Below, in pieces: positions 42,745-52,613 of a stretch of 64,000 nt of DNA. Each line of letters opens with the position of its first letter. Position 1 is the stretch's first letter. Origin of the DNA: Thiotrichales bacterium (GTDB taxonomy: Bacteria; Pseudomonadota; Gammaproteobacteria; Beggiatoales; Beggiatoaceae). The notes beneath the pieces are model-generated. The model had not been told where the DNA came from and did no database searches. It saw nothing but the letters and a program-made list of their open reading frames with translations. The position numbers and the translations under genes were made by a program. The stretch is from positions 720,507 through 784,506 of the forward strand of contig JADGDE010000001.1 in assembly GCA_016745035.1 (NCBI GenBank), given 5' to 3'.

Positions 42745-44553
42745 TTAAAAACGGTAATCTAAACCCAAATGCCAATTTCTGCCGGGCATGGGATAAAAAT
42801 CCGTGGTTTCATAAGCTTTATCTAAGGCATTATTGAGTTTCAAGCTCAAACGCAGTTGTTTTGTCCACTGGTAACCTGCTTTCAAGTTGACTATGCCATA
42901 GCTTGAGAGCAACTTACTGTTGCTGGCATCAACATAGCGGTTGCCTTGGGCTTTAACTTGTCCTGATAAACGCCATTGTTGCCACTGATAGGCGAGTGTG
43001 CTGCTTAATGTCCAATTAGCGCGCAGAGGCAAACGGGTATCACTATCACGATCATCCGCTTGTTGCCAGCTGAGGCTGTTATCCCATTGCCATTGTCCAA
43101 AACGCTGCTGACTTTCAAATTCTATCCCAGTGATTTTTGCACGCTTGATATTCTGGGCTAAAAAGCTTTGGCTGCTGGCATCGTAAAAACCACTGATCAA
43201 CTCATCGACTTGATTATGAAATAAGGATAATGCCCATTGCCCATTGGCTTGTTGCCCACGTAGACCGATTTCAATGCCCTCAAGTTCTTCAGGCTTTAAG
43301 TTCGGATTGCCATAATTGGGATAATAGAGATTATTAAAACTGGGGGCTTTAAAGGCTGTGCCATAGCTGATAAAGCCTTGCAGTGTCGGACTAAACAAAT
43401 AATTGAGACCGATGTGCTGGGTATGATGGCTACCAAATTGTTGATTATCATCAAAGCGTAACGCCGCTTGCATTTGCCATTGTTCACCCATGTAGCCATA
43501 TTGCCCATAAATGCCGTGGTTATCACGCGAGGTTTGGGTAAAATCGGTATTACTGTCGATTTCATCTTTTTGGTAATCATAGCCAAGATTAAAACTATGC
43601 TCTTCGCTGGGCTGCCATAAGGTTTGCCAGTGCAATTGCCGACTTTGGGTATTAAAAATACTGTGCCCCATGTCATGACCGCTATCATCGGTTTCGTCAT
43701 CACTTTGGGATAATTTAATTTGGGTTTGCCAATCTTCGTTAATTTGCCAAAGGGCATCCAAGCTCACACTTTGTTGGACAAAATCGCCTTGGTTTTGAAA
43801 CGAGGAGTCATATTCACTTTCGCCTTGAACCCGCAGCCATTGCGCGCCAACACTCAAGTCTTGATTGACTTTATGTTTAATACGGGCGTTAAAATGCTGC
43901 TTGCGATAAGCATCTTTATCCGGCTCGATGGTAAAACAGCCGCCTGACAAACTGCCCTCGCAATTGTTATAGCCCTCGGACTCTAAAAAGCCAATACCTA
44001 AAGCATATTCGGTTTGTTGGTTGCCCGCCTGTAAGCTGGCATTTAGCTCGCTGGTGTTATAAGACCCCAGCCCCAGTTGTAATTGCCCGCCGGATTTACC
44101 TGAGCGGGTAAAAATTTGAATCACACCACCCATGGCATCTGCGCCATATAAGCCAGAGCGCGGTCCGCGCACCACTTCGATGCGCTCGATTTGTGCAAGG
44201 CTTAAATGACTGAGTTCGGTACGCCCAAGCGAGACTGAGCCTAAACGTACGCCATCGACCAAAATTAACACATGATCGCTGTTACCACCGCGCATGAATA
44301 AGCTAGAAACTTTGCCTTGTCCGCCATTTTGCGTCCATTGTAAGCCCGGCAATTGCCCTAAAAGTTCAGGTAAACTTTGCGCGTGACTGGCTTCAATCTC
44401 TGATCTATCAAGCACGCTGATAGCGGCTGGCGTTTGAATCGGATGGCTATTAATACGACTGGCGGTGATGATTTGTTCATCCAGTTGATCACCGGCAAAA
44501 ACGGCAATACTAGACAAGGAAAGACTGAGCCACAAATAACGTGGTTGCAACAT
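42745..44553 (-). CDS. btuB: TonB-dependent vitamin B12 receptor
   Basis: The 602-residue outer membrane barrel has a signal peptide, the TonB-box-like region near residue 25 (DEQIITASR), a plug domain with VLILVDGVRLGSVSLG and EVVRGPRSGLYGADAMGGVIQIF, then a 22-strand barrel ending in a Phe (LGLDYRF). The cobalamin riboswitch directly upstream supports B12 as ligand. It is monocistronic, convergent with the LysE-type gene, and full length. Confidence 0.95.
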   Translation of the reverse strand: MLQPRYLWLSLSLSSIAVFAGDQLDEQIITASRINSHPIQTPAAISVLDRSEIEASHAQSLPELLGQLPGLQWTQNGGQGKVSSLFMRGGNSDHVLILVDGVRLGSVSLGRTELSHLSLAQIERIEVVRGPRSGLYGADAMGGVIQIFTRSGKSGGQLQLGLGSYNTSELNASLQAGNQQTEYALGIGFLESEGYNNCEGSLSGGCFTIEPDKDAYRKQHFNARIKHKVNQDLSVGAQWLRVQGESEYDSSFQNQGDFVQQSVSLDALWQINEDWQTQIKLSQSDDETDDSGHDMGHSIFNTQSRQLHWQTLWQPSEEHSFNLGYDYQKDEIDSNTDFTQTSRDNHGIYGQYGYMGEQWQMQAALRFDDNQQFGSHHTQHIGLNYLFSPTLQGFISYGTAFKAPSFNNLYYPNYGNPNLKPEELEGIEIGLRGQQANGQWALSLFHNQVDELISGFYDASSQSFLAQNIKRAKITGIEFESQQRFGQWQWDNSLSWQQADDRDSDTRLPLRANWTLSSTLAYQWQQWRLSGQVKAQGNRYVDASNSKLLSSYGIVNLKAGYQWTKQLRLSLKLNNALDKAYETTDFYPMPGRNWHLGLDYRF

Positions 44554-44591
44554 AGCTAATTACCCTTCGTAATTTACTGTGAAAAGAGAAG

Positions 44592-44705
44592 CAAAGTTTA
44601 AGTATCGGGCTAAATGCAGAGCATCATACCGTTGCGAGGGCAGCGTTGGACTCACACCAACTTCCTAAAACCGTGCTTAGAAGGGCGCGAAGTATAGAAG
44701 GTTTA
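44592..44705 (-). promoter_or_regulatory. Cobalamin riboswitch upstream of btuB
   Basis: Minus strand: AGGAAGTTGGTGTGAGTCCA then ACGCTGCCCTCGCAACGGTA, the conserved core of the cobalamin riboswitch (GGAA..GGTG..AxTCC..CTG.CC.CGCAACGG). It is followed by AGCCCGATACTTAAA, which fits the terminal B12 box region. It sits about 40 bases before the btuB ATG and would turn off expression when adenosylcobalamin is plentiful. Confidence 0.92.
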
Positions 44706-44830
44706 AGTTAAAACTACAAACTCAAGGCATTACTTCACTTCTGTGACGTGCTTGTGGGGCATCAGTCTATTTTCTTTTACTGTTAGAGCCATTACTATAT
44801 GATAGCTATCAAAATATCAGCATGTTTAAT

Positions 44831-44895
44831 TGATGTTACACAAAGGCTAAATATCATTAGACCGTGTGACAAAAACTGACTTAGTGCGTAACATC
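44831..44895 (-). repeat. Dispersed hairpin element, copy F (internally deleted)
   Basis: Both ends are recognisable (TGATGTTACACAAAGGCTAAA at the left and TTAGTGCGTAACATC at the right), but the middle hairpin is missing, leaving 65 bases. Reverse orientation. It lies upstream of the phosphatase gene. Confidence 0.7.
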
Positions 44896-44989
44896 GAATA
44901 TTTAATTTGGGGTCGATATAGTCGCAATGCGCTTTTTGGTTTGAAACGCTTGCATCGAACTGGGGTTATTTAATAAGGGAAAGGTATAT

Positions 44990-46723
44990 ATGACAATGAA
45001 AAAACAAATAGTTCATGATAAACGCTATTGGATAACGGGACTAACCCTTATCAGTGGCTTAATTTTAAGTGCTTGTAGTCCTCAGTCGGTCGTTAAAAGC
45101 TCCCCTAAAAAATTAGAAACTGAGCAAAAAAAAGAAAATTTTAACCAAACTTCGCGTCCTAAGCTGGTGCTGGTTATCTCCATTGATCAAATGCGTGCTG
45201 ATTATCTTGCCCGTTTTGACAAACATCTCAGTGAAGATGGTTTCAAGCGGCTGTTACGCGAAGGCGCAAGTTGGACAGGGCGTATCGGACATTATGCTAC
45301 CTATACAGGACCCGGACATGCCCTAATGCTCTCTGGCAGTTATCCTTATATCAATGGTATTTCCACTAACCGCTGGTGGAATTATGCTAAAGAGCGTTCA
45401 GAGGCAATGGTTTTTGATCCAAATCATCAAATTATTGGGCAAAAAACCAAAACCAAACATGATGTCTCCCCAGCCAATTTCCGCGGTTCTACCGTCGGCG
45501 ATGAATTGCATTTAGCCACCGGGGGCAAATCCAAAACCGTTGGCATTGGTATTAAAGGGCGCGGGGCTATTTTAATGGGCGGTCCTTTGGCTCAAGCCTA
45601 TTGGATGAATACTAAAAATGGTGAAATGACCACCTCGACTTATTATGCTGATGAATTGCCTCAGTGGCTGCAAGACTTTAATCAAAAAAAGATTCCTGAG
45701 CGTTATTTTGGCAAAACATGGGATTACCTTTATGAGCCAGAAGCCTATGCTTCGGTGGTTGCCGATGATGCCATTGCAGAACTCGGACCTTGGGGCATTG
45801 GTACGACCTTTATTCACATGGTTAATGGTGGGCTCAAAACGATAGGTCCTGATTATTATCAAGCCTTTATCCGCTCACCTTATGCCCATGATCATCAATT
45901 CGCTTTGGCTAAAGCGGCTATTGAAGGGGAACAATTGGGGAAACGTGGGGTTACGGATATACTCACTATGTCGATTTCGGCAACCGATTTAGTCGGGCAT
46001 TATTTAGGTCCTTTCAGTCATGAAATGGTTGATTTGATTTATCGTTTTGATGACCAATTAGGCGGGTTTCTCGACTGGTTAGATGCTGAATTTGGCAAAG
46101 ACCAAGTCATGGTGGTCGTCACCTCTGATCATGGCGCAACCCCAGTGCCAGAGCAATTAGCTGCCAAAGGCATTCACAGTGGGCGGATTAAAAAGAAAAC
46201 CATTGAAACTGCGATTGATAGTGCATTAGATGCAGAATTTGGTGCAGGTGATTGGGTCGCAAGACTTGAAGATCCACATATTTTCCTTAACCGTGATTTA
46301 ATCAAAGAAAAAACCTTGGATATTGAACAGGTGCGAAAAGTTGCTGGGGAAGCCTTATTCACCATCGAAGGCTTTGGTGGCTATTTTACTCGTGAGCAAC
46401 TACTCACAGGTCAAGTCCCCGATACCATGATCGGACGCTCGATGCTCAAAACCTATTATGCCCCGCGTGGTGGCGATGTAGTGGCATGGGTGTTACCTTT
46501 GTATTTCTGGGGCAAATATGGCGAGAAACACGGCGGTTCTACCCACGGAACCATTTATCATTATGACTCCGAAGTCCCTGTGTTCATGATGGGCAAACAC
46601 ATCGCCCAAGGACGTTATGGCAGTCGCGATCAGGCCGATTTAGCTGCAACCTTAAGTCACTTATTGGGCATTCCAAAACCCGCTGGTTGTGAAGGCGACA
46701 TTGTCCCTATCATTGCTGATTAA
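44990..46723 (+). CDS. PafA-like alkaline phosphatase family lipoprotein
   Basis: The 577-residue protein has an N-terminal lipoprotein signal (hydrophobic stretch, lipobox LSAC at about residues 26-29), so it is anchored to an envelope membrane. The alkaline phosphatase superfamily domain starts LVLVISIDQMRADYLARF and the nucleophile motif is TYTGPGHALMLSGSYP, with a Thr in the place of Ser (PafA-type). TSDHGATPVPEQLA and a further His/Asp-rich region (HSGRIKK) provide zinc ligands. It hydrolyses phosphate monoesters or diesters. The repeat copy G starts 1 base after its stop. It could work with the TonB and phytase-esterase-like genes downstream, but this is inference. Confidence 0.88.
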   Translation: MTMKKQIVHDKRYWITGLTLISGLILSACSPQSVVKSSPKKLETEQKKENFNQTSRPKLVLVISIDQMRADYLARFDKHLSEDGFKRLLREGASWTGRIGHYATYTGPGHALMLSGSYPYINGISTNRWWNYAKERSEAMVFDPNHQIIGQKTKTKHDVSPANFRGSTVGDELHLATGGKSKTVGIGIKGRGAILMGGPLAQAYWMNTKNGEMTTSTYYADELPQWLQDFNQKKIPERYFGKTWDYLYEPEAYASVVADDAIAELGPWGIGTTFIHMVNGGLKTIGPDYYQAFIRSPYAHDHQFALAKAAIEGEQLGKRGVTDILTMSISATDLVGHYLGPFSHEMVDLIYRFDDQLGGFLDWLDAEFGKDQVMVVVTSDHGATPVPEQLAAKGIHSGRIKKKTIETAIDSALDAEFGAGDWVARLEDPHIFLNRDLIKEKTLDIEQVRKVAGEALFTIEGFGGYFTREQLLTGQVPDTMIGRSMLKTYYAPRGGDVVAWVLPLYFWGKYGEKHGGSTHGTIYHYDSEVPVFMMGKHIAQGRYGSRDQADLAATLSHLLGIPKPAGCEGDIVPIIAD

Positions 46724-46724
46724 C

Positions 46725-46854
46725 TGATGTTACGCACTAAGCCTGTTTTTGCCACAATAAGGTGCTTTTCCACCTGCCTAGTGAAGCTTAGCTGTGCAAC
46801 AATGGTGGTTTTTTCTGCCCTTAAGGCAGAAAAAGAAGCCTTTGCGTAACATCA
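46725..46854 (+). repeat. Dispersed hairpin element, copy G (full length)
   Basis: The copy begins TGATGTTACGCACTAAGCCT and ends TTTGCGTAACATCA. The internal hairpin is TTTTTCTGCC-CTTAA-GGCAGAAAAA (10 bp). It starts 1 base after the phosphatase stop codon. Confidence 0.88.
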
Positions 46855-46868
46855 GTGATTAAAACTTT

Positions 46869-46897
46869 AACTGGGAATGGGGGTCTCATTCCCAGTT
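46869..46897. terminator. Bidirectional terminator-like hairpin
   Basis: AACTGGGAATG pairs perfectly with CATTCCCAGTT around a 7-base loop. It is placed between the phosphatase (plus) and a TonB receptor (minus, ending at 46950). A T-rich tract follows on the minus strand (TTAAAGTTTTAAT), so the minus gene is the better-supported client. Confidence 0.6.
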
Positions 46898-46949
46898 AAT
46901 ATTCTTCACAACGGGGGCACGAGGCTTACCCGCCTTATGATAGGGCTAG

Positions 46950-49016
46950 TTAGAACTTATAACGCGCCTCAGCATAAACACTACGCCCGGCTAGTGGCAA
47001 GTCATTGGGTACTGATGCACCGGTATAATCACGCCCGTCGACATCGAAAATATTACGCACAGACACCGCAAGTTCCCAATCTTTCAGACCGAAATAACGC
47101 AAAGTTGAATCGGTATTCCAATAGCTATCTAATGCCTCTCTAGTATCATTAGAGCGGCGGTTACGTTCGCCCAACCAATTGGTTTGAACATTTAAGTTCC
47201 AATGCGGGTGAAAACGCCAATCTGCCCGTACATACGCTTGCTGATCGGGTAAACCCACAGCTTTGAACGGGCTATCATCGGGGTTGCGACGGGTATAATT
47301 GGCAGCAAACCTAAGCTTTTTATTGGCTTGCCAACGGGTTTCTAATTCGACCCCGTTAATGATGTGCTCACCTGAGTTTTTATATAAACGTTTTGGTAAA
47401 CCTGCCACCGTTTGGGCACTGATAAAATCACTTTGTTTTAAGCGATATAGATTCATACCTAAGTGTAGATTTTTGGTGGCTTGATAAGCAAAGGATAATT
47501 CCCAAGTTTGTGAGCGCTCGGGTTCAAGTTCAGGATTAGGCAAAGTAAACGAGGTTTCTGCAAATAGCTCCTGAAAGCCCGGTGCACGGAATGCCTGACC
47601 ATAGATTAGCTTTGTGGTTAGTTTTTTGCTGGTTTGCCAAACCAGTGCAAGACGAGGGTTGAGCGTACCGCCAAAATCAGAATAATAATCGTAACGTAAA
47701 CCTGACGTTAATTCCCAATCTTTGGACATATGCCAAACATCTTGTAAAAATGCATAATAAATCTGACGGGTTTTTTCTGGAGCAAAGGCATAAGCTGAGT
47801 TAGAAATATCAACCACCCCCCCTCCTGCTGGCAAAGGATTGCCGCTGGCATCAGTACCACTATTAACCATATGACGGACATGATACAAATCATGCCAGCT
47901 ATAGCCGCCACCGAGGCTAATTTCATGATCATCAAAACCATGATAAAGCAAGCTCAACTGACCACTGAGGCGTTGTTCGGCAGATTCCATTTGATTGAGA
48001 ACACCATTTGGATAAACCCCGGTGCTGTCAGTATAACCTGCGGGCCATTCTTGAAAACCTTCTCCAGAGGAATAACTCACACGCCGATAACGCAGCTCGC
48101 CATCTAACCCCCAATCATCACGAAAGTTTGCATTTTTATAAAATAGCCCCAACTCAAGGCTGCTGTCTTTACCCTCGGTCACAGGGTCTAAAGCTCCCGC
48201 CCCTGTCATGCCAGTTTCGAGATTATCATGACGGGCATAATCAGCTTGTAAACGCCATTTATCTCGTGCCAATGAAAAACGCAAATCGATATTTTGCCAA
48301 CCAAACCCAGCTTGATTGGGGGCAAGTGATGCATTCGTACCCGAACGTGTATCAGCACGGCTTTGTGCATCAGACTCAATCAAAGGGTCGTGCCCATCGG
48401 TACGAGAGAGTTCAGCGGTCAGGGCAACATCAAAACCTTGCCACTTATCGCCGTATTCCATCCATGCGCTTTGCGTGTTAAAACTACCACTGCGCAATCC
48501 CCCCTCTGATTTTTTGATTTTTCCAGCCGTTTTGGTGATGACGTTAATCACCCCAGCAGAAGCATCCGTGCCATAAAGTGCAGAACCAGGGCCTCGAATA
48601 ATTTCGACCCGCTCAATCATGTTTGCAGACAAGCCTTTCCAAAAAATCCCCAAGCGCCACATCAAATCACTGACGGGGGAACCATTTATCATCACCAAAG
48701 TTTGTTTACTATTGCTACCACGAAAACTAATCAGGGGTCTAAAACCAAAATGACTATGGCGCACATAGATCCCTGGTACACCTTGAAGTACATCGACCAG
48801 ATTAACCGCTCCTGTGGCTTTGATATCTTTAGCGGTAATCAAAGTCACAGCTGCTGAAGCTTGTGACAAAGTTTGTGTGGTTTTGGTGGAAATAGATATT
48901 TTTTGCAGCATCAATTCCTGCAAACTTAAGTTAAAGAGCCGAGCGATGTTACGTTCTGCAGCACAAATATTAGTGCTAAAACCAAGTGCTAATAAATAAG
49001 CGATAGGATATTTCAT
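46950..49016 (-). CDS. TonB-dependent outer membrane receptor
   Basis: The 688-residue protein has a signal peptide (YLLALGFSTNICA), a plug domain with ISISTKTTQTLSQASAAVTLI, VDVLQGVPGIYVRHS, QTLVMINGSPVSDLMW and IERVEIIRGPGSALYGTDAS, then a barrel ending in F. The ligand is unknown: no riboswitch or Fur box is apparent upstream. A strong ribosome site, AAAGGAGG, precedes the ATG. It lies divergent from pheT across a 564-base spacer. Confidence 0.93.
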   Translation of the reverse strand: MKYPIAYLLALGFSTNICAAERNIARLFNLSLQELMLQKISISTKTTQTLSQASAAVTLITAKDIKATGAVNLVDVLQGVPGIYVRHSHFGFRPLISFRGSNSKQTLVMINGSPVSDLMWRLGIFWKGLSANMIERVEIIRGPGSALYGTDASAGVINVITKTAGKIKKSEGGLRSGSFNTQSAWMEYGDKWQGFDVALTAELSRTDGHDPLIESDAQSRADTRSGTNASLAPNQAGFGWQNIDLRFSLARDKWRLQADYARHDNLETGMTGAGALDPVTEGKDSSLELGLFYKNANFRDDWGLDGELRYRRVSYSSGEGFQEWPAGYTDSTGVYPNGVLNQMESAEQRLSGQLSLLYHGFDDHEISLGGGYSWHDLYHVRHMVNSGTDASGNPLPAGGGVVDISNSAYAFAPEKTRQIYYAFLQDVWHMSKDWELTSGLRYDYYSDFGGTLNPRLALVWQTSKKLTTKLIYGQAFRAPGFQELFAETSFTLPNPELEPERSQTWELSFAYQATKNLHLGMNLYRLKQSDFISAQTVAGLPKRLYKNSGEHIINGVELETRWQANKKLRFAANYTRRNPDDSPFKAVGLPDQQAYVRADWRFHPHWNLNVQTNWLGERNRRSNDTREALDSYWNTDSTLRYFGLKDWELAVSVRNIFDVDGRDYTGASVPNDLPLAGRSVYAEARYKF

Positions 49017-49213
49017 CTATCCTCCTTTTTTATTGTTATGAGTTGCTTGTGTGTATACCGTTATGTGAGCGTTGAGTGTAGCATTATTTTTCAGGTTTTT
49101 TACAGTAAAAAATGAAAGCCATATTTAATGATAAATAGGAGGGGTATTTTTGTTTTATTTTATCTATTTGATATTACTAATATTTATAGAGTATCAAAAT
49201 TTAAATTAATTAT

Positions 49214-49300
49214 TGATGTTACACAAAAGATTTTTTATTAGCTTTTTCAAACTAAAAAACCGCCAGATCTGCATAGCTAAACTTCACTAGGCGGGTAAAA
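49214..49300 (-). repeat. Dispersed hairpin element, copy H (truncated)
   Basis: This copy keeps the left end (TGATGTTACACAAAAG), a mutated internal palindrome (TTAG...CTAA flanked by T and A runs) and the CTTCACTAGGCGGGTAAAA section. Its right end is lost. Reverse orientation; it sits 20 bases from copy I. Confidence 0.65.
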
Positions 49301-49319
49301 AACTTGAGTAATGATTTAT

Positions 49320-49401
49320 TGATGTGACGCGCTAAACCAGTTTTTGTCACAATGTAATGGTTTTCCACCTGCCTAGTGAAGCTTAGCCTTTGCGTAACAT
49401 C
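49320..49401 (+). repeat. Dispersed hairpin element, copy I (internally shortened)
   Basis: The copy begins TGATGTGACGCGCTAAACCA and ends CTTTGCGTAACATC; the internal hairpin has been deleted. Forward orientation, opposite to copy H beside it. Confidence 0.7.
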
Positions 49402-49520
49402 CGTTATTTATACTAATCCCAGACAAAAATGATACTCAATAAGTCCTTAGTATTTGCCGTGCCAATCCTGCTATAATGCGTCGCAATCTTAAACATATTA
49501 ATACGGCTGTGTCAGACAAG

Positions 49521-49548
49521 TGCGGGGTCATGCCCGCATCTTTGTTTT
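49521..49548 (+). terminator. Hairpin plus T-tract in the pheT leader (possible attenuator)
   Basis: TGCGGG-GTCATG-CCCGCA is followed by TCTTTGTTTT, a good intrinsic terminator, 33 bases before the pheT start codon. It lies after the putative -10, so it could attenuate pheT transcription, or end read-through from upstream. Confidence 0.6.
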
Positions 49549-49580
49549 AAACCCAGTGCTTCGATGGAACCAAATTACCA

Positions 49581-51950
49581 ATGAAACTCAGTGAAAATTG
49601 GATACGTGAGTGGGCTAACCCAGATTTGAGCCTGCAAGCTTTGTGTGATGAATTAACCATGGCAGGTCTTGAAGTCGATGGTACAGAGGCGGTTGCCGCT
49701 AGCCTTAGCGGTGTCTTAGTCGGTGAAGTCCAAAGCGTCAAACCGCACCCGAATGCGGATAAATTGCGGGTTTGTGAAGTCAATGTCGGCGAAGATGCGC
49801 CTTTGAATATCGTTTGCGGTGCGGCCAATGTCGCCGAGGGAATGCGTGTGCCGACCGCTTGTGTGGGTGCAAGTTTGCCGGGCTTTAAGATTAAAAAAGC
49901 CAAATTACGTGGTGAACCGTCGTTTGGCATGTTGTGTTCAGCCCAAGAGTTAGGCATTGCTGAATCGGCTGAGGGTTTATTACCGCTGCCCGCAGATGCG
50001 CCCATCGGCAGTGATATTAATCAATATTTACAGTTAGACGATAACAGCATTGATATTGATTTGACCCCCAATCGTGGCGATTGCTTGAGTATTTTAGGCG
50101 TGGCGCGGGAATTACATGCCCTCACCGGTTGTGAATTAAATCCGGTTAATGTTGAACCAGTACGGATTCAGTTTGCTGATAAACCCAGCGTTGAAGTCAG
50201 TGCCGCTGCCGCCTGTCCTCGTTATTTAGGGCGTTTTATTCGTGGCATTAATCCCAAGGCACAAACGCCGTTATGGATGCAAGAAAAATTACGCCGCAGT
50301 GGGCTGCGTTCTATCAGCCCCGTGGTTGATGTCACCAATTATGTTTTATTGGAATTAGGGCAACCCATGCACGCGTTTGATGCGGCTAAAGTTGAGGGCG
50401 GTATTCAAGTACGCATGGCTCAACGTGGCGAAAAACTGACTTTATTAGATGAGCAGCAAATTGAACTAGACGAAAACACCTTGGTGATTGCTGATAGTCA
50501 AAAAGCTTTAGCGCTAGCTGGAGTCATGGGCGGTTTGGATAGTTCAGTTACAGACGATACCACCGATATTTTGCTCGAAAGTGCCTTTTTTGCGCCGATT
50601 ACTTTGGCAGGCTGTGCGCGCAGTTATGGCTTGCACACTGATTCTTCACACCGTTTTGAGCGCGGTGTTGACCCGTATTTACAGCGCCAAGCGATTGAAC
50701 GTGCTAGCGCTTTGTTAGCTGAGATTGTTGGCGGTGAAGTCGGTGAAATCAGCGAAGTCTGTCACGAAGCTGAATTACCACAAAACCAAACCGTGACTTT
50801 GCGGGCTGATTATGTCAATCGCGTTTTAGGCACGGCAATTCCTAGCCAAGATATTGTTGATGGTTTAACGGGCTTGGGACTGGGTTTGAAAGAAGTGGTC
50901 ACAGGGACTTGGGAAGTCAGTATTCCTAGCTTCCGCTTTGATATTAGCCATGAAGCCGATTTAATCGAAGAAGTGGCGCGTTTGTACGGCTATCATCGTC
51001 TCGATGGCGATGCCGCACCCACCCGTATGCAAGTCGACCCGCTGCCGACCGATGCCCTCAGCGCCTTACAAGCGGTCTTAGTTCAAAACGGTTATCAAGA
51101 AGCCATTACTTATAGTTTTGTTGACCCCGCGTGGCAAGATGTTTTAGAGCCGGAACTGGGGCAAATTAAACTCGCCAATCCTTTAAGCACCGACTTATCG
51201 GTGATGCGTACCCGCTTATGGCCAGGATTATTACAAGCTTTGCATTACAACCGTAAGCGCCAACAAGCCGATTTACGTTTGTTTGAATCAGGTTTGTGTT
51301 TTATTGCAGACGAGCAAGGGCTGTGGCAACAACAGCAAATGCTCGGCGGGGTCTGTTGTGGGCGCAATGTCCCCGAGCAATGGGCAGCTAAAGCCCAAAG
51401 CTTGGACTTTTTTGATGTCAAAGGCGATGTTGAAGCCTTGCTAGCTTGCGCTCATGTCAAAGCCGAATTTCGCCCCGAGCAGCATCCCGCCTTGCACCCC
51501 GGGCAAACAGCGGGCATTTATCAAGGCGATAAGCGCATTGGTTTAATCGCCGCCTTACATCCAGCGGTGTTGAAAAAACTCGCCTTGCCCGACCCGACTT
51601 TTGTTTATGAATTAGATTTAGCTAGTTTATCAAATACTTACCTTGCTAGTTTTAGCCCCTTATCGAAGTTCCCTGCGATTCGTCGCGATATTGCCTTAGT
51701 CGTTGATGAGGCACAGGCAGTGGGCGAGATGCTCAGTTTTGTTGAAAAAACTGCGGGCGAATTACTCACGGACTTACAGTTATTTGACATCTATCGGGGT
51801 GAAGGTATTGATTCTGGTAAAAAAAGTTTGGCTTTGGGCTTGACCTTTCGGGCAATTTCCCGCAATCTTACCGAAACTGAAATTGAATCGTTGATGTCAG
51901 GCTTATTGACTGATCTCAAAACCGAATTTAAAGCCGAGCTAAGAACATAA
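49581..51950 (+). CDS. pheT: Phenylalanyl-tRNA synthetase beta subunit
   Basis: The 789-residue protein has the N-terminal tRNA-binding EMAP-like domain ([15 protein letters not shown]), the editing region, B5 and the C-terminal FDX-ACB domain ([18 protein letters not shown]). It pairs with PheS to form the alpha2-beta2 synthetase. The usual upstream pheS is absent: the neighbour is a TonB receptor on the other strand. The order pheT-ihfA-merR-like downstream is the normal gammaproteobacterial arrangement. Confidence 0.98.
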   Translation: MKLSENWIREWANPDLSLQALCDELTMAGLEVDGTEAVAASLSGVLVGEVQSVKPHPNADKLRVCEVNVGEDAPLNIVCGAANVAEGMRVPTACVGASLPGFKIKKAKLRGEPSFGMLCSAQELGIAESAEGLLPLPADAPIGSDINQYLQLDDNSIDIDLTPNRGDCLSILGVARELHALTGCELNPVNVEPVRIQFADKPSVEVSAAAACPRYLGRFIRGINPKAQTPLWMQEKLRRSGLRSISPVVDVTNYVLLELGQPMHAFDAAKVEGGIQVRMAQRGEKLTLLDEQQIELDENTLVIADSQKALALAGVMGGLDSSVTDDTTDILLESAFFAPITLAGCARSYGLHTDSSHRFERGVDPYLQRQAIERASALLAEIVGGEVGEISEVCHEAELPQNQTVTLRADYVNRVLGTAIPSQDIVDGLTGLGLGLKEVVTGTWEVSIPSFRFDISHEADLIEEVARLYGYHRLDGDAAPTRMQVDPLPTDALSALQAVLVQNGYQEAITYSFVDPAWQDVLEPELGQIKLANPLSTDLSVMRTRLWPGLLQALHYNRKRQQADLRLFESGLCFIADEQGLWQQQQMLGGVCCGRNVPEQWAAKAQSLDFFDVKGDVEALLACAHVKAEFRPEQHPALHPGQTAGIYQGDKRIGLIAALHPAVLKKLALPDPTFVYELDLASLSNTYLASFSPLSKFPAIRRDIALVVDEAQAVGEMLSFVEKTAGELLTDLQLFDIYRGEGIDSGKKSLALGLTFRAISRNLTETEIESLMSGLLTDLKTEFKAELRT

Positions 51951-51964
51951 CAGGGAGTAATGAG

Positions 51965-52264
51965 ATGGCACTAACCAAGGCGGCAATGGCAGAAAAACTG
52001 TTCACCGAACTCGGTCTGAACAAACGCGAAGCCAAGGAAATGGTTGATCGTTTTTTTGAAGAAATTCGCAATGCCTTAGAAAACAATGAGCAAGTTAAAT
52101 TATCAGGTTTTGGTAATTTTGATTTGCGCGAAAAAAGTGAACGTCCAGGACGTAACCCAAAAACCGGGGAAGAAATCCCAATTTCTGCCCGCCGTGTGGT
52201 CACCTTCCGTCCTGGTCAAAAACTCAGAGCGCGGGTAAGTAATTATGCTGGAAATAACGAATAA
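51965..52264 (+). CDS. ihfA: Integration host factor alpha subunit
   Basis: The 99-residue HU/IHF-fold protein starts [20 protein letters not shown] and contains [25 protein letters not shown], the DNA-bending arm (with Pro). It binds DNA as heterodimer with IhfB and bends it sharply. It is 14 bases after pheT, with an AGGGAG ribosome site, and overlaps the next gene by 20 bases. Confidence 0.97.
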   Translation: MALTKAAMAEKLFTELGLNKREAKEMVDRFFEEIRNALENNEQVKLSGFGNFDLREKSERPGRNPKTGEEIPISARRVVTFRPGQKLRARVSNYAGNNE

Positions 52265-52607
52265 TGATGAATTGCCAGTCATCCCTGGCAAGCGTTATTT
52301 TACCATCGGAGAGGTAAGCGAATTATGTGCGGTCAAACCGCACGTCTTGCGCTATTGGGAACAGGAGTTTCCTCAACTCAAGCCCCTCAAGCGACGCGGT
52401 AATCGGCGCTATTATCAGCGCCGTGATGTGCAGTTAATTCGCACTATTCGCAGTTTATTGTATGACAATGGTTTTACCATCGGCGGTGCAAGACAGCAGC
52501 TTAGCGAGCCTGCCAAAGTCGATACGCCTAAACCCAAACATGATAAGGCGACTTTGCGCCAGTTACGTGAAGAACTAGAAGCCTTATTGGTGATTTTAGA
52601 GCATTAA
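52245..52607 (+). CDS. MerR family transcriptional regulator
   Basis: The 120-residue protein has a MerR winged helix: [25 protein letters not shown] and [37 protein letters not shown]. It is short (no effector domain beyond a helix) and belongs to the group always found after ihfA in gammaproteobacteria. Its role is not established. It overlaps ihfA by 20 bases. Confidence 0.92.
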   Translation: MLEITNNDELPVIPGKRYFTIGEVSELCAVKPHVLRYWEQEFPQLKPLKRRGNRRYYQRRDVQLIRTIRSLLYDNGFTIGGARQQLSEPAKVDTPKPKHDKATLRQLREELEALLVILEH

Positions 52608-52613
52608 GCCCGT

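Larger units (their letters stand above)
49017..49580. other. Spacer between a TonB receptor and pheT
   Basis: The 564 bases have no gene. The first 190 bases beside the receptor are very AT-rich and probably hold its promoter. Two degraded dispersed-element copies occupy 49214-49401. A TATAAT at 49472-49477 may be the pheT -10, though no well-spaced -35 is obvious. A hairpin with T-tract lies at 49521-49548. Confidence 0.5.
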
